Part shown: piece by piece, positions 45,691 to 57,646 of the stretch
Numbering within the stretch: position 1 is the stretch's first letter
How the letters are laid out: each line of letters opens with the position of its first letter
NCBI RefSeq assembly: GCF_002575655.3
Contig: NC_053041.3
Coordinates: forward strand, 117,706,318-117,770,317
Length of the DNA: 64,000 nt
DNA from: Aegilops tauschii subsp. strangulata
Taxonomy: Eukaryota > Streptophyta > Magnoliopsida > Poales > Poaceae
Direction: 5' to 3'
Made by a program: the position numbers and the translations under genes
Notes under the pieces: model-generated
What the model saw: the letters and a program-made list of their open reading frames with translations, nothing else
Database searches by the model: none
What the model was told of the DNA's origin: nothing

Positions 45691-46835
45691 GCAGACGTAA
45701 CCATTGGATGTCAATCCAACGGCCGTCGTGTTTCTTCAATCTCTGATCTTCTTGCCCCAGCCGCCAAAGCAGCGCCGGTGGGACCGCTACTCCCGCCTCC
45801 CGTGGCCGGCTGTGCTGCCGTGCAGGCCTCAGCGCCCCTACTACTCCAACCGCTGGCCAGGGCATCCCTCTACTCACCCACACCCCCTGTTATTCTGCGG
45901 CAACGGCAGCCTCACACCGCAGCCGAAACGGTGAACCCTCGTACTCCTCTTCCCCGGCTCCGCGTTGTCCCCTTCCTAGGCCTCGACGTCGTCCAGCGCC
46001 GTGGTGCTCTCGGCGCGGCGTGGTCAATGTGGTCAACGACCGACTTCCATCGGAAGAGTACTGTACGTGGAGAGGCTGACAGCTGGGTCCACGGCAGCCG
46101 CAAGGAGGTGCCTCCTTATTACGCGGAAAATAATTATTCCTCCACCTGACAGCAGGGACCCACCGGATGGGCCACCAGTATTTCACGAAAAAAACGTTTC
46201 CCCCTGACTGCTGGGACCCACAGGACGGGCCACCGTATTTCACGAAAAAAAACATTCCCCCCGCTGTCAGCTCGGACCCACCGGAAGTGCCTCCTTATTA
46301 TGCACAAAAAAATGAATACCCCCCTACTAGCTGGGACCCACCTTGGTGGGAGGCTGACTTGTGGGCCTACTAATTTGACTGGGACGGAGGCCTTTGTCAA
46401 CTTTAGTCAATATATGAACGATTCTAGCTCCAGTGACCGTCGATGTCCATCCAACGGCCGTAGTGCTTCTTCAACCTCTGGTCTTCTTGCTCCAGCCGCC
46501 CAAAGCAGCGCCGGTCGTGCCGCCTGCTCCTGCCGCCCGTGGCCAGCTGTGATGCGGAGGCCTCACTGCCCCTACTACTCCCACCGCTGGGCAGGTCATC
46601 CCTCTACTGCGCGTGGGCATCCACTGCCGCGTCTTCCCCGGCTCCGCGTCGTCCCCTTCCTAGGCCTCGCCGTTGTCCACCGCCCTGGTGCTCTCAGCGC
46701 GGCGTGGTCAACATGGTCAAGGAATGGCTTCCATCGGACGTGGACTGTACGTGGAGAGGCTGACAGCTGGGTCCTCGGCCGCAGCAAGGAAGTGCCTCCT
46801 TATTACGCGCAAAATAATTATTCCTCCACCTGACA
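45690..46835 (+). repeat. E2 diverged tandem duplication (two GC-rich units)
   Basis: Unit 1 (about 45690-46150) and unit 2 (about 46430-46835) share 'ccatccaacggccg', 'cttcttcaa', 'ctccgcg...gtccccttcctaggcctcg', 'tgtacgtggagaggctgac' and 'ataattattcctccacctga'. Between them lie three short 'gggacccac' repeats. E1 has only one such block (7900-8370). The open frames across both units look like repeat and GC artefacts; I do not recognise a protein. Confidence 0.8.
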
Positions 46836-46879
46836 GCGGGGACCCACCGGACGGGCCACCGTATTTCGTGAAAAAACAT

Positions 46880-47165
46880 TTCCCCCTGACTGCTAGGACC
46901 CACCAGCTACATCTTCGCACGCAAGGAAGTGCGTCCGAAAAAAAACGATTCGTCCCCCTGACTGCTGGGACCCACTGGCTACATCTTCGCACGCAAGGAA
47001 GTGCGTCCGGGCAAAAAAAACAACACGATTCCCCCCCTGACTGCTAGGACCCAGCAGCTACACCTTCGCACGCAAGGAAGTGCGTCCGGGAAAAAAAATG
47101 ATTCGCCCCCCTGACAGTGGGACCCACCAGCTACATCTTCGCAGGCAAGGAAGTGCCTGACAGTC
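46880..47165 (-). repeat. E2 repeat with 'catcttcgcacgcaaggaag', 4-5 units
   Basis: Units start at about 46905, 46977, 47060 and 47130, each with 'ctacatcttcgcacgcaagg' and 'gggacccac' spacers. It is expanded relative to E1. Confidence 0.8.
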
Positions 47166-47599
47166 GGGACCCACCTGGTCGAAGCGTACGTAGCGTTGTC
47201 ATTCTGGTCGCGAACGTGTACATACATATATACTGGTCGATGTAGAGGCGCGCACGTGTCGTAGTAGAGGCGCGTACGTGTCATAGTAGAGGCGCGCACG
47301 TAGCATGTACACGTACGTACAGCGGCCAGGGTGCAAGAAAGAAAATACGGCCACGTACGTACATACGGGCAGGGTCTCGAACGCCTACTCGCGCATACGT
47401 ACGGCCAGGGCTCGTGTACATGGTTGGGTCAAAACAGAGAAACAACGTCGTCGTCGTGTTCATGAGGAGGCAACAGAATGCATCGTGTTCATGGGGAGGC
47501 AACAGAATGCGTCTTGTTCATCGGGAGGCAACGGAACGCGTGGGAGCCAACTGGCTGGGTCGGAACGGAATGGGTGGTCGTGTTCATCGGGAGGGCTTG

Positions 47600-48330
47600 G
47601 ACGGAACAGGCGATGGAAACGAGGCCTGGCGTACCGCAAAACGGAGGAAACGGCCTTGTGTTCGACCGGCCACGTTCGAAACGGGATCCTGTTCATCGGG
47701 AGGGGTCTGGCATACCGCAAAACGGAGGAAACGGACCTCCTACAGTCGAAACGGGGGTCCTATTGATCGGGAGGGGTGTGGCGTACCGCAAAACGGAGGA
47801 AACGGACTTGTGTTGGAGCGCTACGGTCGAAACGGGGGTCCTGTTGATCGGGAGGGGTGTGGCGTACGACAAAACGGGACTCCACGGGATACTGTTCATC
47901 TCCACCGTCGACCTCCTCCAGCCTCCACGGGCTACCGTCGACCTCCTCCAGCCTCCACGGGCTCCTGTTCATCCAGCCTCCACCGCTCGCTACTCCACCG
48001 GCTACCGTTCAACCACCCCTCCACCGTCTACTGTTCATCCAGCCCTCCACACCACGGGGTCCTGTTCAACCACCCCTCCACGGGCACCCCTCCACCGTCT
48101 ACTGTTCATCCAGCCCTCCACACCACGGGGTCCTGTTCAACCACTCCTCGACAGGCACCCCTCCACCATCTACTGTTCATCCAGCCCTCCACACCACAGG
48201 GTCCTGTTCATCCAGAGGCAACGCCACCGCTCACTGTTCATCCAACCCCCCCCTCCCCGCAATGCTCACTGTTCATCCAGTCGATCGGCTTCAGTTAGCA
48301 GCAGTAGCGAAGGAATCGCTCGATCGGGTT
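47600..48330 (-). repeat. E2 subterminal arrays (80-bp units and GATGAACAG units)
   Basis: This is the reverse complement of E1 6590-7350 with a different unit order. The 80-bp units are recognisable by 'gtaccgcaaaacggagga' near 47630, 47710, 47780 and 47865; the 'ctgttcatcc' units follow to about 48290. 'ccgtctactgttcatccag' recurs about every 105 bp at 48028-48185, a local amplification not seen in E1. Confidence 0.85.
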
Positions 48331-48619
48331 CAGTTAACAACCATCGATCGATCGCTCGGGTTCAGTAACGCGTAGCCTGCAGTGCAATCGCTCGGGTTCA
48401 TTTAGAGCCCAACGCCTCGTTCGGGTTCAGTTAGAGCCAATGCCTCGCACACACGCGCGTACGTGTACGAGAGAAACGCGCATCGCTCAGCCCCCGACCT
48501 CCCACCGTAACCGGGAACTCCCCGAAATTTTCCTCCCCCTCGCTTCTACCACGGTTTTTTCCGTCATGGACGGCCCAAAGAATGTCATGCAGCTGTGTCT
48601 CCGGCCCGCCCAGGACGAA

Positions 48620-48781
48620 AAGCCCATTTTCTGTCATGATTTTTTGTCATAGAAGTAAGAGCCCACCACATCTATGATGATACCGGGTTTTGTCACAATT
48701 ATCGTCATAGAAGTGTCATATGTATGACAGAAAAAAATTCGTTCGGCCCAAAATGTCACGGATGTGTCTTTTTTTGTAGTG
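48620..48781 (-). repeat. E2 terminus, 'gacacatcc' end
   Basis: This is the reverse complement of 6092-6245 with a few substitutions. It includes 'tgtcatg' motifs in both orientations and ends in TTTTTTTGTAGTG. Confidence 0.85.
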
Positions 48782-48784
48782 CTA
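48782..48784. other. Right target-site duplication of E2 (CTA)
   Basis: 'gtagtg-cta-gtactac': CTA follows the E2 terminus and is then followed by E1 sequence with a short (TAC)n run. Confidence 0.93.
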
Positions 48785-48789
48785 GTACT

Positions 48790-49553
48790 ACTACTACTAC
48801 TACACCAGGATGAGCACATAATTGAGCCCGTTTGTTTGTGCCTAGTACTTGAGTTAATATATCAGGCAATGCACTTGTACGGAGGGATTATCCTTTTACT
48901 CTGCATATATAACTTGTTTGAAGTCTAAATAAGCAAAATGTTTGACCAAATCCTTTCTTAAGAAATACAACAGGACAGATGTATGGCTTGAAAATTTATT
49001 GCATGATACAGGTTATGATATTGTTTCGAATCCTGGACCTTAAATTTCAGAAAACCCAAAAGTGACCATAAATTCTTGAACTGAGCATGGTCACGTGATA
49101 TGGCACAAATATTACTTAGTAATTTTTTCTTCAATTTGAGACAAGCTGCTTATGACAAGTTGCACAAATGAAGAGCCAAGTTATTTTGGAACAAAGACCT
49201 GTCACGTTAAGGCAAACGCTTTCACTATTGAAACCGTGGGCGTTTACATGCCGCCACGAGTCCCGCTTCTCATCGGCAGGTGCAGTCCGAGCAAGCGTGT
49301 GAGTCGACGGGAGGCGTGCGAGCAGACCGCTGCGCCGGCTTACAGGGAGGCGTGCGAGCAGACCGCTGTGCAGGCTCACCGGGAGGCGAGCCCTTTGACC
49401 AGGCTCCGCCGCCCACCTTCGTCCCAACTGCTCCCACTTTTAATGTCACCGGCGCCGCAGTTTAAAATCAACCCCGCACTATCCAGTATCGCTACAATCT
49501 TCTCTCTTCCTCTCCAATTCTCCTGTCGTCTACCTCCAACCAGCCTGACCTAA
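48790..49553 (+). other. E1 5' flank of the Pro/Val ORF
   Basis: Counterpart of 34201-34960. It starts with a (TAC)n run of about six units next to the E2 target duplication; E2 has one unit fewer at the same place. Confidence 0.4.
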
Positions 49554-49562
49554 ACGTACGCC

Positions 49563-50252
49563 ATGCCGCATCATGATGGTCTGCCCTTAGTCTTCCAGTT
49601 TCCTGAGGAAGACACCCAGCCGGAGTCTCAAGAACATAAGGCGTTTTAGGACGAGCTTGAACTGGCCTTGCGGGAAGACGCCGCTCCTGTCCCCGCTCCC
49701 GTCGCCCCGACCGCACCAGCGCCCATCCCTGTGGCATTAATGGGCTGGGAGCCGCACATTGTCGCTGAGCTTGATGCCACGGGGTTCCACGAGGTCCCCG
49801 CCAACTTTCACGCACCCGTGCACCTGCCAGCGCCTGCGCCTGCGCGTGCACTGACGCACACGCCCGTGCCGGTGCCCGTGCACCTGCCAGCGCATGCGCC
49901 TGCGCGTGCACTGACGTGTGCGCCCGTGCCGGTGCCCGTGCACACGAATGTCTCCGCCGCGCCATTGACAGTGCCTATCCCCGCGCGGGTGCCAGTGCCC
50001 CCCTCAGCGGCATGGATGGCCGCCGTCGACCGCTTCCTTGCACCAACCCCAGTCGCCTCCTCCCGCCAGTTGACACGCTCCAAAGTCCAGAACATTTTGG
50101 CCTTCCTTGAAGCTAGGCCAACGTCCAGGAGTACGCCAACAACGGCGCAAGGCGCCGCCGTCGCCGTCGGTCAGTGGCCCGATGACACACAGAGCACGGC
50201 AGATGAGCTGCTTCCCACCGCAAGACGCCCCCGCCGCCGCCGCGTAATCTAA
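49563..50252 (+). pseudogene. Pro/Val-repeat ORF, E1 copy
   Basis: The frame opens MPHHDGLPLVFQFPEEDTQP at 49563 and meets TAG about 28 codons on (near 49648); it then stays open to 50252 (194 codons from the ATG at 49668). The middle has two or more units of about 22 residues (HLPAHAPARALT then PVPVPV). The C-terminal part has PPSAAWMAAVDRFLAPTPV and ends with a basic RRPRRRRVI. No domain is recognised. The TAG is shared with E2, so it is older than the split, or the real start is downstream. Confidence 0.5.
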
Positions 50253-51359
50253 ATTTGCCATGAAAAACGTTCGGATGGCCATGCTTAAAATCCAAAAGTT
50301 TATCATTTCCATTTATTTTAGATCGATCGTCATATAATTTAAAGTCGGAGTCAGACTGAACGAAATCTATGGTTTGATCGATTGAATGTTCTGCTAGAGC
50401 CGTATCAAATTAAATATAAAACGTCATCGAGCCACTTGTATTCCTTGTCATCCAACGACCTAGACTGCTTCAATGTCGGGCACTCAACACAATTAGTGTG
50501 CAGTTAATTTCATGCCAAAATAGTGCTAATCACAGAATAACACGCAAATAATATCCTACTTAATATCCGCATGCACTTAAAATACTTCCAAATTAACGTG
50601 CATTGCACGTACAAACTGACTAGTGCTGCTAGTACGTGAAACTGGTGCCGTAACTTGTGAACAAGTCTAGATATGGTCAACGGCAACATCGCCTGCGAGT
50701 TCTTCGTGTTTGTCCGTGTGTCTAAACGCAGAAGGGGAGGAGAGAGAGAGCACACATGGAACCAACCAGTAAGTGAAGGCGAATAGTACTAAAAATAATA
50801 TTACATGCTATCCATTAAATAGGCTGTGGTAATATAAAAACATTATGTGAACAAAGGGAGGTACAACAAACATTGCTGTTCTACGTGTGTTGCCTATTGA
50901 CGTGCGGCTTGAAGGCCCTGGTCGCATGTTCGATCCTCGTCCTTTATTTTTTAACTTGTATATGGGTCCAAATTTGTTTCATGACATGTGGGCCCCTCGA
51001 TGTGTAGTCTGTAGCACTTTAATTTGTGGGTCGTAATTTGTTCCATTCCAAGTGGACAATCAGTGTGTAGTTTTGTAGCTTATTTATAATAATTAAAGAG
51101 AACAACAGAGTTTTTTGCAATAATACCATGGTGCGATGTTGAAGGTGAGAAAGGACGTGTGAGAGAGCGATGACCGAGCCAGAGGGAAATCAACTAGGGG
51201 AGTTGCGGGGGTTGCAACGGTATTTGAGTAGTTGTGGGCCGAATGCTACAAAAATATAATCTAAACCAACCGGAATAAATTCCTACACAAATTAATCCAA
51301 GGTTGGAGTGCCCCTCGCAATGTAAATAGCTTCGGCTTTGTGAGCGATGGAGAGGTAGC

Positions 51360-52120
51360 TTCAATGTGTGGAAGATACGGCGTGAGAAAGCGAGGTCAAT
51401 CGAGAGACATATAGATAGAGAGACAAAGTGAGTGTTGTCCGACATTCATTGAACAGATGTATATGCTCTGGAGAGATATTGTCCGATTGAGCTTTTGGCA
51501 AGGGCGAGGGATGTAAGATAGAGCTTGAGAGATGATCCAGTCATAGACGTGTAGATATATTTTGTGTGCGGGAGGAAGCAAGGTCAATCGATCACATAGG
51601 GTCGTCGTGCGATCAAAAGAGTGAGACCGGTTGGAGAGAGTGACCAAGATAGAGAATGTGCATGAGAGAGTATACAATGTGAATAGGTCGAATTGGGCTC
51701 AAACATGGTGATATATCGTTTTTGTCCGAGAAAGAGCGAGGTCAATCGAGACATAGAAAGAGAGAGAGGGGGGAGAGAGTGAGATTGAGCGAGCGTGGCA
51801 CGCCATGAGGTCGAAAGAGTGGGGGCGGCTTGGATGGACTGACCTAGATAGACAATCTGCGTGAGAGAGTATAGAGTGTGTCGATCGAGGCCCGAACAGG
51901 GAGATATATCATTTGTGTGTGAAAGAAAACGAGGTTAAACGAGACTCGGCTAAAGAGAGCGAGATCGAGCGAGTGTGGCCCGCCGTGTAGAAGAAAGAGT
52001 GAGACAGTCTCGAGGGAGTGACCTAGATAGACAACGTGCGTGTGTGCGCACGAGAGGTTGGGGGCTAGATAGGCAATGGATGTATTTAGCGCGAGAGGGT
52101 GAGAGGGAGAGGGAGAGAGA
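51360..52120 (-). repeat. E1 GA-rich tandem repeat, period about 165 bp
   Basis: This is the reverse complement of the E2 CT-rich array, with similar unit content ('gtgacctagatagacaa', 'gcgaggtcaatcgag'). Confidence 0.7.
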
Positions 52121-53278
52121 GCTCAGCATGGGGTGCAATGGCGGGTGTGTGAGGTAAATACATTTGGTAACAGAGTGGAAAAAGGGAGTTGTGTAGTTGA
52201 GAGAGTTAGAGATCGAAACATGGAGAGAAAGAATGAATGTGTGTTGGAAACCGATAGCTTCCTAAGGTGGTTAGGAGAGGAAGATTGACCGATACAGGAA
52301 GTATGTACCGTGTGTGCGGGGGGGGGGGGGGCTAAAAACAACATTTGAATGTAGATAGTACGAGACTTAATATCGATGTTTCAATTCGGTGTACATTGTA
52401 AGATTTGAACTGAGGACCATGCATATGGGTAATTATTTCGAATTCGTGCCATACTAGGTTTCGAAAAGTTGACATTGACTCGATTTGTTGTGCTATTTTG
52501 TAGGTCATATGTTTGAATCCATCCAAAAGTTTTCTCACTACCATGGTGTTCATCATATACATATGAATTTGTATTAAAAAAGTAGTGTCGATACAGTGAA
52601 ATGCGAAATCCACATTAGAATTGGAGATCGCTATGTGAAATAACTAATTATGTGGCACACACTCTAATCCACGTTAGCGTGGATACCGTGGATACCATTT
52701 TGTTTTTTTAAATAACTCCTCATTCATTAATTTATAGTATCTCGTTTCGAATGACTAATTATTTGCAAGGATAACACGGGCATGGTAATACATACATATT
52801 CATTTGCAAATGAAAGAAGATTCGTTTGCATTCTCAAATCTCCTCTCAAAGTCAAATGTAGGCGCACCAGGCAGACCAGGGTCGTATCGTGGTGGTCGCG
52901 TGTATCGTACGGTGGCTTAGCACCCAGCCACCCACCCACCGGATGATGCTTCGGTGCCTTAAGGCACCTACCTTTGTGTCTATGACATGTGGGCCCAATA
53001 GGTGGCTGGCCCACATGTCAGTGACCCAAAGGCAGGTGCCTTTAAGGCACCGAAGCTGCGTCCCACCCACCCCCTCCCTCCCCCCCAAAAAAAGGACGAC
53101 GACAAAATAAGTTCGCGCTTCCACGTTTCGGATTGAAATATCTGGTGGCCCCAATTCCACGTGCAAAATCTCCCTTCTCCACCACCCCCTTCCCCGCCCA
53201 GATTGCCCAAATCCCTAATTCGCCGCCAACCCAAGCAAAGTTCGAATCGCCCCTGGTCTCGTCTCTTTCCCCACCTCT

Positions 53279-56200
53279 ATGCCGCCGACGACGACGAAGA
53301 CGACGGTCGCGCTTCACCGCCGCACCGGAGCTACCTCATCTACGCCCTCGTCCACCGCACCGGGTGGTCCACCGACAACGTCGGCCGCCGCAACCGACAT
53401 GCCTCACAGACACCGACTTCCACCGCATCAGGTGCGCTTCACCGACGCCGTCTCCCAGCTCACCGGGGCTACTTCACTGAGTACATCGTCGTACCTCCGG
53501 CCCCCGAGGCCGGTGGGGCTTCACCAACGGTCTCGTCCACCGCATCGTAGCGCTCCGCTGCCACTCAAGATCTGCATCCATGTGCGGCCAGCCAACGCCA
53601 GTGCATCACCCTCAACGGCTCTGAAGTGACCCGCACTCTAGCTAGGCGAGCATGCCCAAACGCCCGCCCGAACTAGGTATCCACACATCACTCCGTTGTG
53701 CACATTTCCGACGATGTTTGGATATCCTTTCACTGCTCTCTTAGCTAACACACCTATGCAACTCTGACTTTAACTCTTATTTCTTTTGGAGATATCATCT
53801 GAAACAAGCAAATCCATTTTTTAGCGAAGCATGACGGTGCTACGGGATCTGGTACACATCCTACACACCCATATAACCTTGTAAGTATCTGTCCTCCGGT
53901 ACAACAGCAAGGTCGATTCCTCTTATTTGATCAACCATTCGCCGTGTCAAAAATGCAGAGGGGGATGCAAGGAGCACAAGGCCTGCACATCCAAGCAAGT
54001 GGTAACATGGACTTGTACATGGAACATCCCAAGCGCAAACAGAGTTGCAGTGAGCTTGTACAACGAGCTAGCGTAAGTCCCTGCATTTCATTTAATTGGT
54101 ACTGGCATTCGTGTATGATTTGTGTGCAGTGGCGGATCCACGAATTCAAGTTACCAGGGGCAAACATTTAACTTAAAAAATACGAAGGGACTTGCACTCC
54201 GGAAATCAACATAACTTGAGAAATGTGAAGCTACATGCACTTTGAAAACCAGCTAATGATCCAAAGTAGTTCAGATTATAAACACTAAATGATGCAAGCA
54301 CCAAAAACACAAAACGCAACAAGTATGCCAATAGTTTCAAACAACAGATTAGAAAAGTATGTATGCTACGTTGTCATGATACGGGGACTTTCTAGTAGAT
54401 GGCCTCGACGTTTCCTCAAGCCATGAAAATGCACTATAATTTTCTTGTCATCAATGCCTGCAAATCTCTATGTCTCTCTCAACATAGCAGATCATCATTA
54501 GACACTAAATCCTTTAATGGGAGCTTGCAAAATGCTTGCATTAGATCCCTCATTAGACACTATATGTTCATCACCAGGAGCATGTAAAATGTTTGCATCA
54601 AATCCTTCATTAGCAGTCTGTTCATTAGACACTTCAGGCTCAAGAACAACATGAGCTTGGATGTTTGCACCGGAAACTTGATTAGATACATCAGATTCAG
54701 TCAGTTCAGTATTGATTGGGGGAGTTATAAAATAACTAGAAATTGGTTTCATTTTCTCATAGATTCCCTACATACAAGCAGTTTTACAACACCATCAGGT
54801 TTAACTATTGGCCAGAAATTGAAGAGTTGAATTAGATATAATCAGGGATGTGATGTACCTGCTCGTTGTGCATGCTACTCTTGCAAGCTGCGACTGTCCG
54901 TTTGCGCAAGCTCGATGCCATGCCCATGCTGCCGCCGCTGCCTCCCACGCAGGCTACACCCAGGGTTGGATCTTCATCTTCTTGTCCTTCCGTTCGCTTG
55001 AAGCCCGGCGACCGCCCTCCAACAAGGGCGCGAGGAAGTGCTGTGTCGGTCTGTCCAGCAGTGGCTAGGTTAGGAGCGAACTAGACTGGAGGCTGGAGTG
55101 AATGAATTGGGATTTTTCCTGCTGTCGATCGATATGGGAGGCGCTCGTTTGGGCCGCAAGCCTGGTATAGGGCCTGCCTTGCACTTATGTTATTGGCCCA
55201 TCCAAATTGAAACATTTTTCTTCATTTTTTACATTGCCTGCTCGTGCGTTGGGATGAACAAAACTAGCCTGGGCCAACCTGGACGACTCAAACTAGGTGC
55301 ACACTTTCCAGCCACCCGAGGCGGCCGCCCATACCAGCCCCTATGCTGGCGTTGCCCCTTTTTGCGTGTATGATTGGGGTAGTGAAAAATATTCCAGTGG
55401 CACTTTTGATTTACCCACAGAATGGTTGAATTGCTTATTTCTATGAACTGAGTTCGCCAGCAATGTGAAGGATGCCAGTCTTTTCATCCTATTGTAGATT
55501 GCTTAGATCTCGATATGCCAAAAGTAATCACAGGAAATATACAGTAAAAGCTAGTGTGATGTGTGTGGCTACAACTAGTCTGCTACACGTCCTCATATAA
55601 CATATCAAGGACGCACCATCTTACCAGATTAACCATTCGAGTTACCAATGCAGTGTGGGAAGAAAGAAGTATTGGGACTGCGTATCCAAGCAATTGATGC
55701 CATGGTCTCCTTCGTACAACCTTGTAAGCGAAAAAGAAGCTGCAGTGTGCCTGTACAAAGAACTAGCGTAAGTTCAGTTACCTGCTTCTCGGAATTTTAG
55801 TTAGCCACTTATTGCAAAATTGGTCAATTACGTTGCTTGGCTTAATTTAGTTTGCTACTGATTACATAATGCCATAGCCTGTTAATCCTATTATAGACTG
55901 CGCCTATCTATGTGTTTGATACTTACTGTTAAGAATTACCTGTTTGCCTGAACTTAAATAGCTACTTGTTTGTTTAACGGCTTTGCTGCTGCAACAACGA
56001 GTTACAATGATGTTAATAACTACTTTTCAGCATCCAATTGAAACTCTTTAATTCCTTGTTTGTTTAACTGGTTTGCTATATAACTCCCAGTTGAGATGTT
56101 TTGCTAACTTCAACTTCTCTGAATCCAATCGGAACTTTAATGGCAAAACAGGTTAGCCCAAGATCAAAGAGCGAGGTCCCCATGGACATCCCACAGCAGT

Positions 56201-56461
56201 GGCACCGGCCCAATCGTGCATTATGAATTGCCAACTGCTGATACTCTAGAGGCTAAACTAGTGCTAGAAAGAGATTCTTCTTCTGCACTTAGAGATGAAG
56301 TTGACATGTTGAGGAAGCAAACAGCACAATCACTAGTAGTACTCAAGACAACCATTAAATATTTGGCGGATTTCAAAACGAAGCAAGCTGAGACTGGCCA
56401 CATTGTTTTGGTCCTGAAGGAAAAAAGGAAATTAAATCCCCACTTGGTAAATCATAGGTGA
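53279..56461 (+). pseudogene. Coiled-coil gene unit, E1 copy
   Basis: Plus-strand counterpart of 27057-30325. The first-exon start differs: after ATGCCG the E2 reading (acidic DDDD) is shifted because E1 has lost bases in the GAC run, so E1 reads MPPTTTKTT. Middle exons lie at about 53944-54073 and 55645-55768. The last exon (about 56153-56461) encodes EAKLVLERDSSSALRDEVDM and stops at 56459-56461. Confidence 0.5.
54121..55364 (-). mobile_element. Same insertion, E1 copy
   Basis: It is flanked by cgtgtatgatt at 54110-54120 and 55365-55375. It is 125 bp shorter than in E2. The frame at 54498-54752 (minus) keeps MKPISSYFITPPINTELTES. Its presence in both copies means it predates their split. 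Confidence 0.55.
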
Positions 56462-57646
56462 AATGTTCTTTCCATCGTTGAATAACCTTTATGTTGTTTG
56501 TTCATGTAATCAATCAAACCATTTGTTTTAGAGATCATGTAATAATTGTTTTTTGTTTTTTGATTTGTAATTTTAGTTGAGCACAAGTCTGTATTAATTG
56601 ATAAGACTCGTTGACATTTCATTTGGTTGCTGTGCCAGACCTACAAATATGCCAATCGGGTTAATGTGCATTCAGCAATAATAGTAGTATAGATGGACCA
56701 TAAGTGGCACGCATCGGAAAGGGCCAAGATGGTGTAGTAGCTTGGCTAAAAAAATGATGTTGTTGTAGCAAAAAAAGTACAGCGGCCTGGCTTATGTATG
56801 TTAGTTGATATTATTGATCCATATACTCAAGTGTTTATATGTCTATTAGTTCTATACATTCTTGGTTGATTGACTTGGTATTTGAATCTTGATACATCGC
56901 TTGTGTACATATCTAAATGGGAGTACACATTATGTTGCGTGTGATATTTGAGTTGGACATGAAGTGTTCCAAATATTTGAATTCACCTTAAACTGGATTC
57001 TAGCTTCTGAATTTGAGTATCGGGATTTGTAAACCATATTCATATATGACAGTGGAATACATCTTTGTTGTCCTTTCGAAGATATATAAAAACACATAGA
57101 ATGATTTATAAAGATTCATATAGGAATACAAAATGGATTCGGATTTAGTTGTCAGGGTAAACGTGGATGCTTATTGTCCCAAAATTCGAAAGAAGCGGCA
57201 AAATGTCTCACTCCCACGTCGGCTGCCAGAAGCCAAGTGTTTGGGAGATGGAAATTACTGTCTATCCATTACACGGACAATCCATCGGCCCGATTTCCAC
57301 TGCTCTAAATAGGGGTAGGTTAGTAACTTCAATTAGATGTGACACGACCGCCTCTGAGCCCATTCCGGCACGGTGGGCGTCAAACATGGGCGGCAAAACT
57401 CATTTGATTCAAGCTCGTCCAAATTTTAAACAGGGGCTAAGTTCGTAACTTTCTCATATTTCAGACAGGCGCGTCCTAAAAACATGGTTCCCCGTACCTC
57501 TCCCTCCATTTTCCCATTCATACACCATCCGCGCTAGAACACCATCCCCACACCAGCCTCCGTCCGCCACCTCATCCATCGCCGCCGTCCTCCACCCCAT
57601 CCATGGCCGCCATTCTCCACCACATCCATCGCCACCATCCTCCACC

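Larger units (their letters stand above)
19040..48781 (-). mobile_element. CACTA element E2, complete, nested in E1 in opposite orientation
   Basis: E2 is 29,742 bp. Its left terminus is CACTACAAAAAAATACAC at 19040 and its right terminus is the complement of CACTACAAAAAAAGACAC, ending 48781. It is flanked by CTA on both sides. Its sequence is the reverse complement of E1: 19040-34970 matches 48782-64000, and 34971-48781 matches 6092-19039. It carries every part of the family in one uninterrupted copy: GGCCC array, TNP1-like gene, coiled-coil unit, Pro/Val ORF, tandem repeats, the 228-residue ORF, two B3 genes and the GATGAACAG array. No TNP2-like transposase frame is visible, so it probably depended on another element for movement. 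Strand is given relative to E1 (+). Confidence 0.93.

Noticed and set aside
47414..48375. Open frames of up to 296 codons on the plus strand
   Set aside because: Same reason: the E2 subterminal arrays keep several frames open together.
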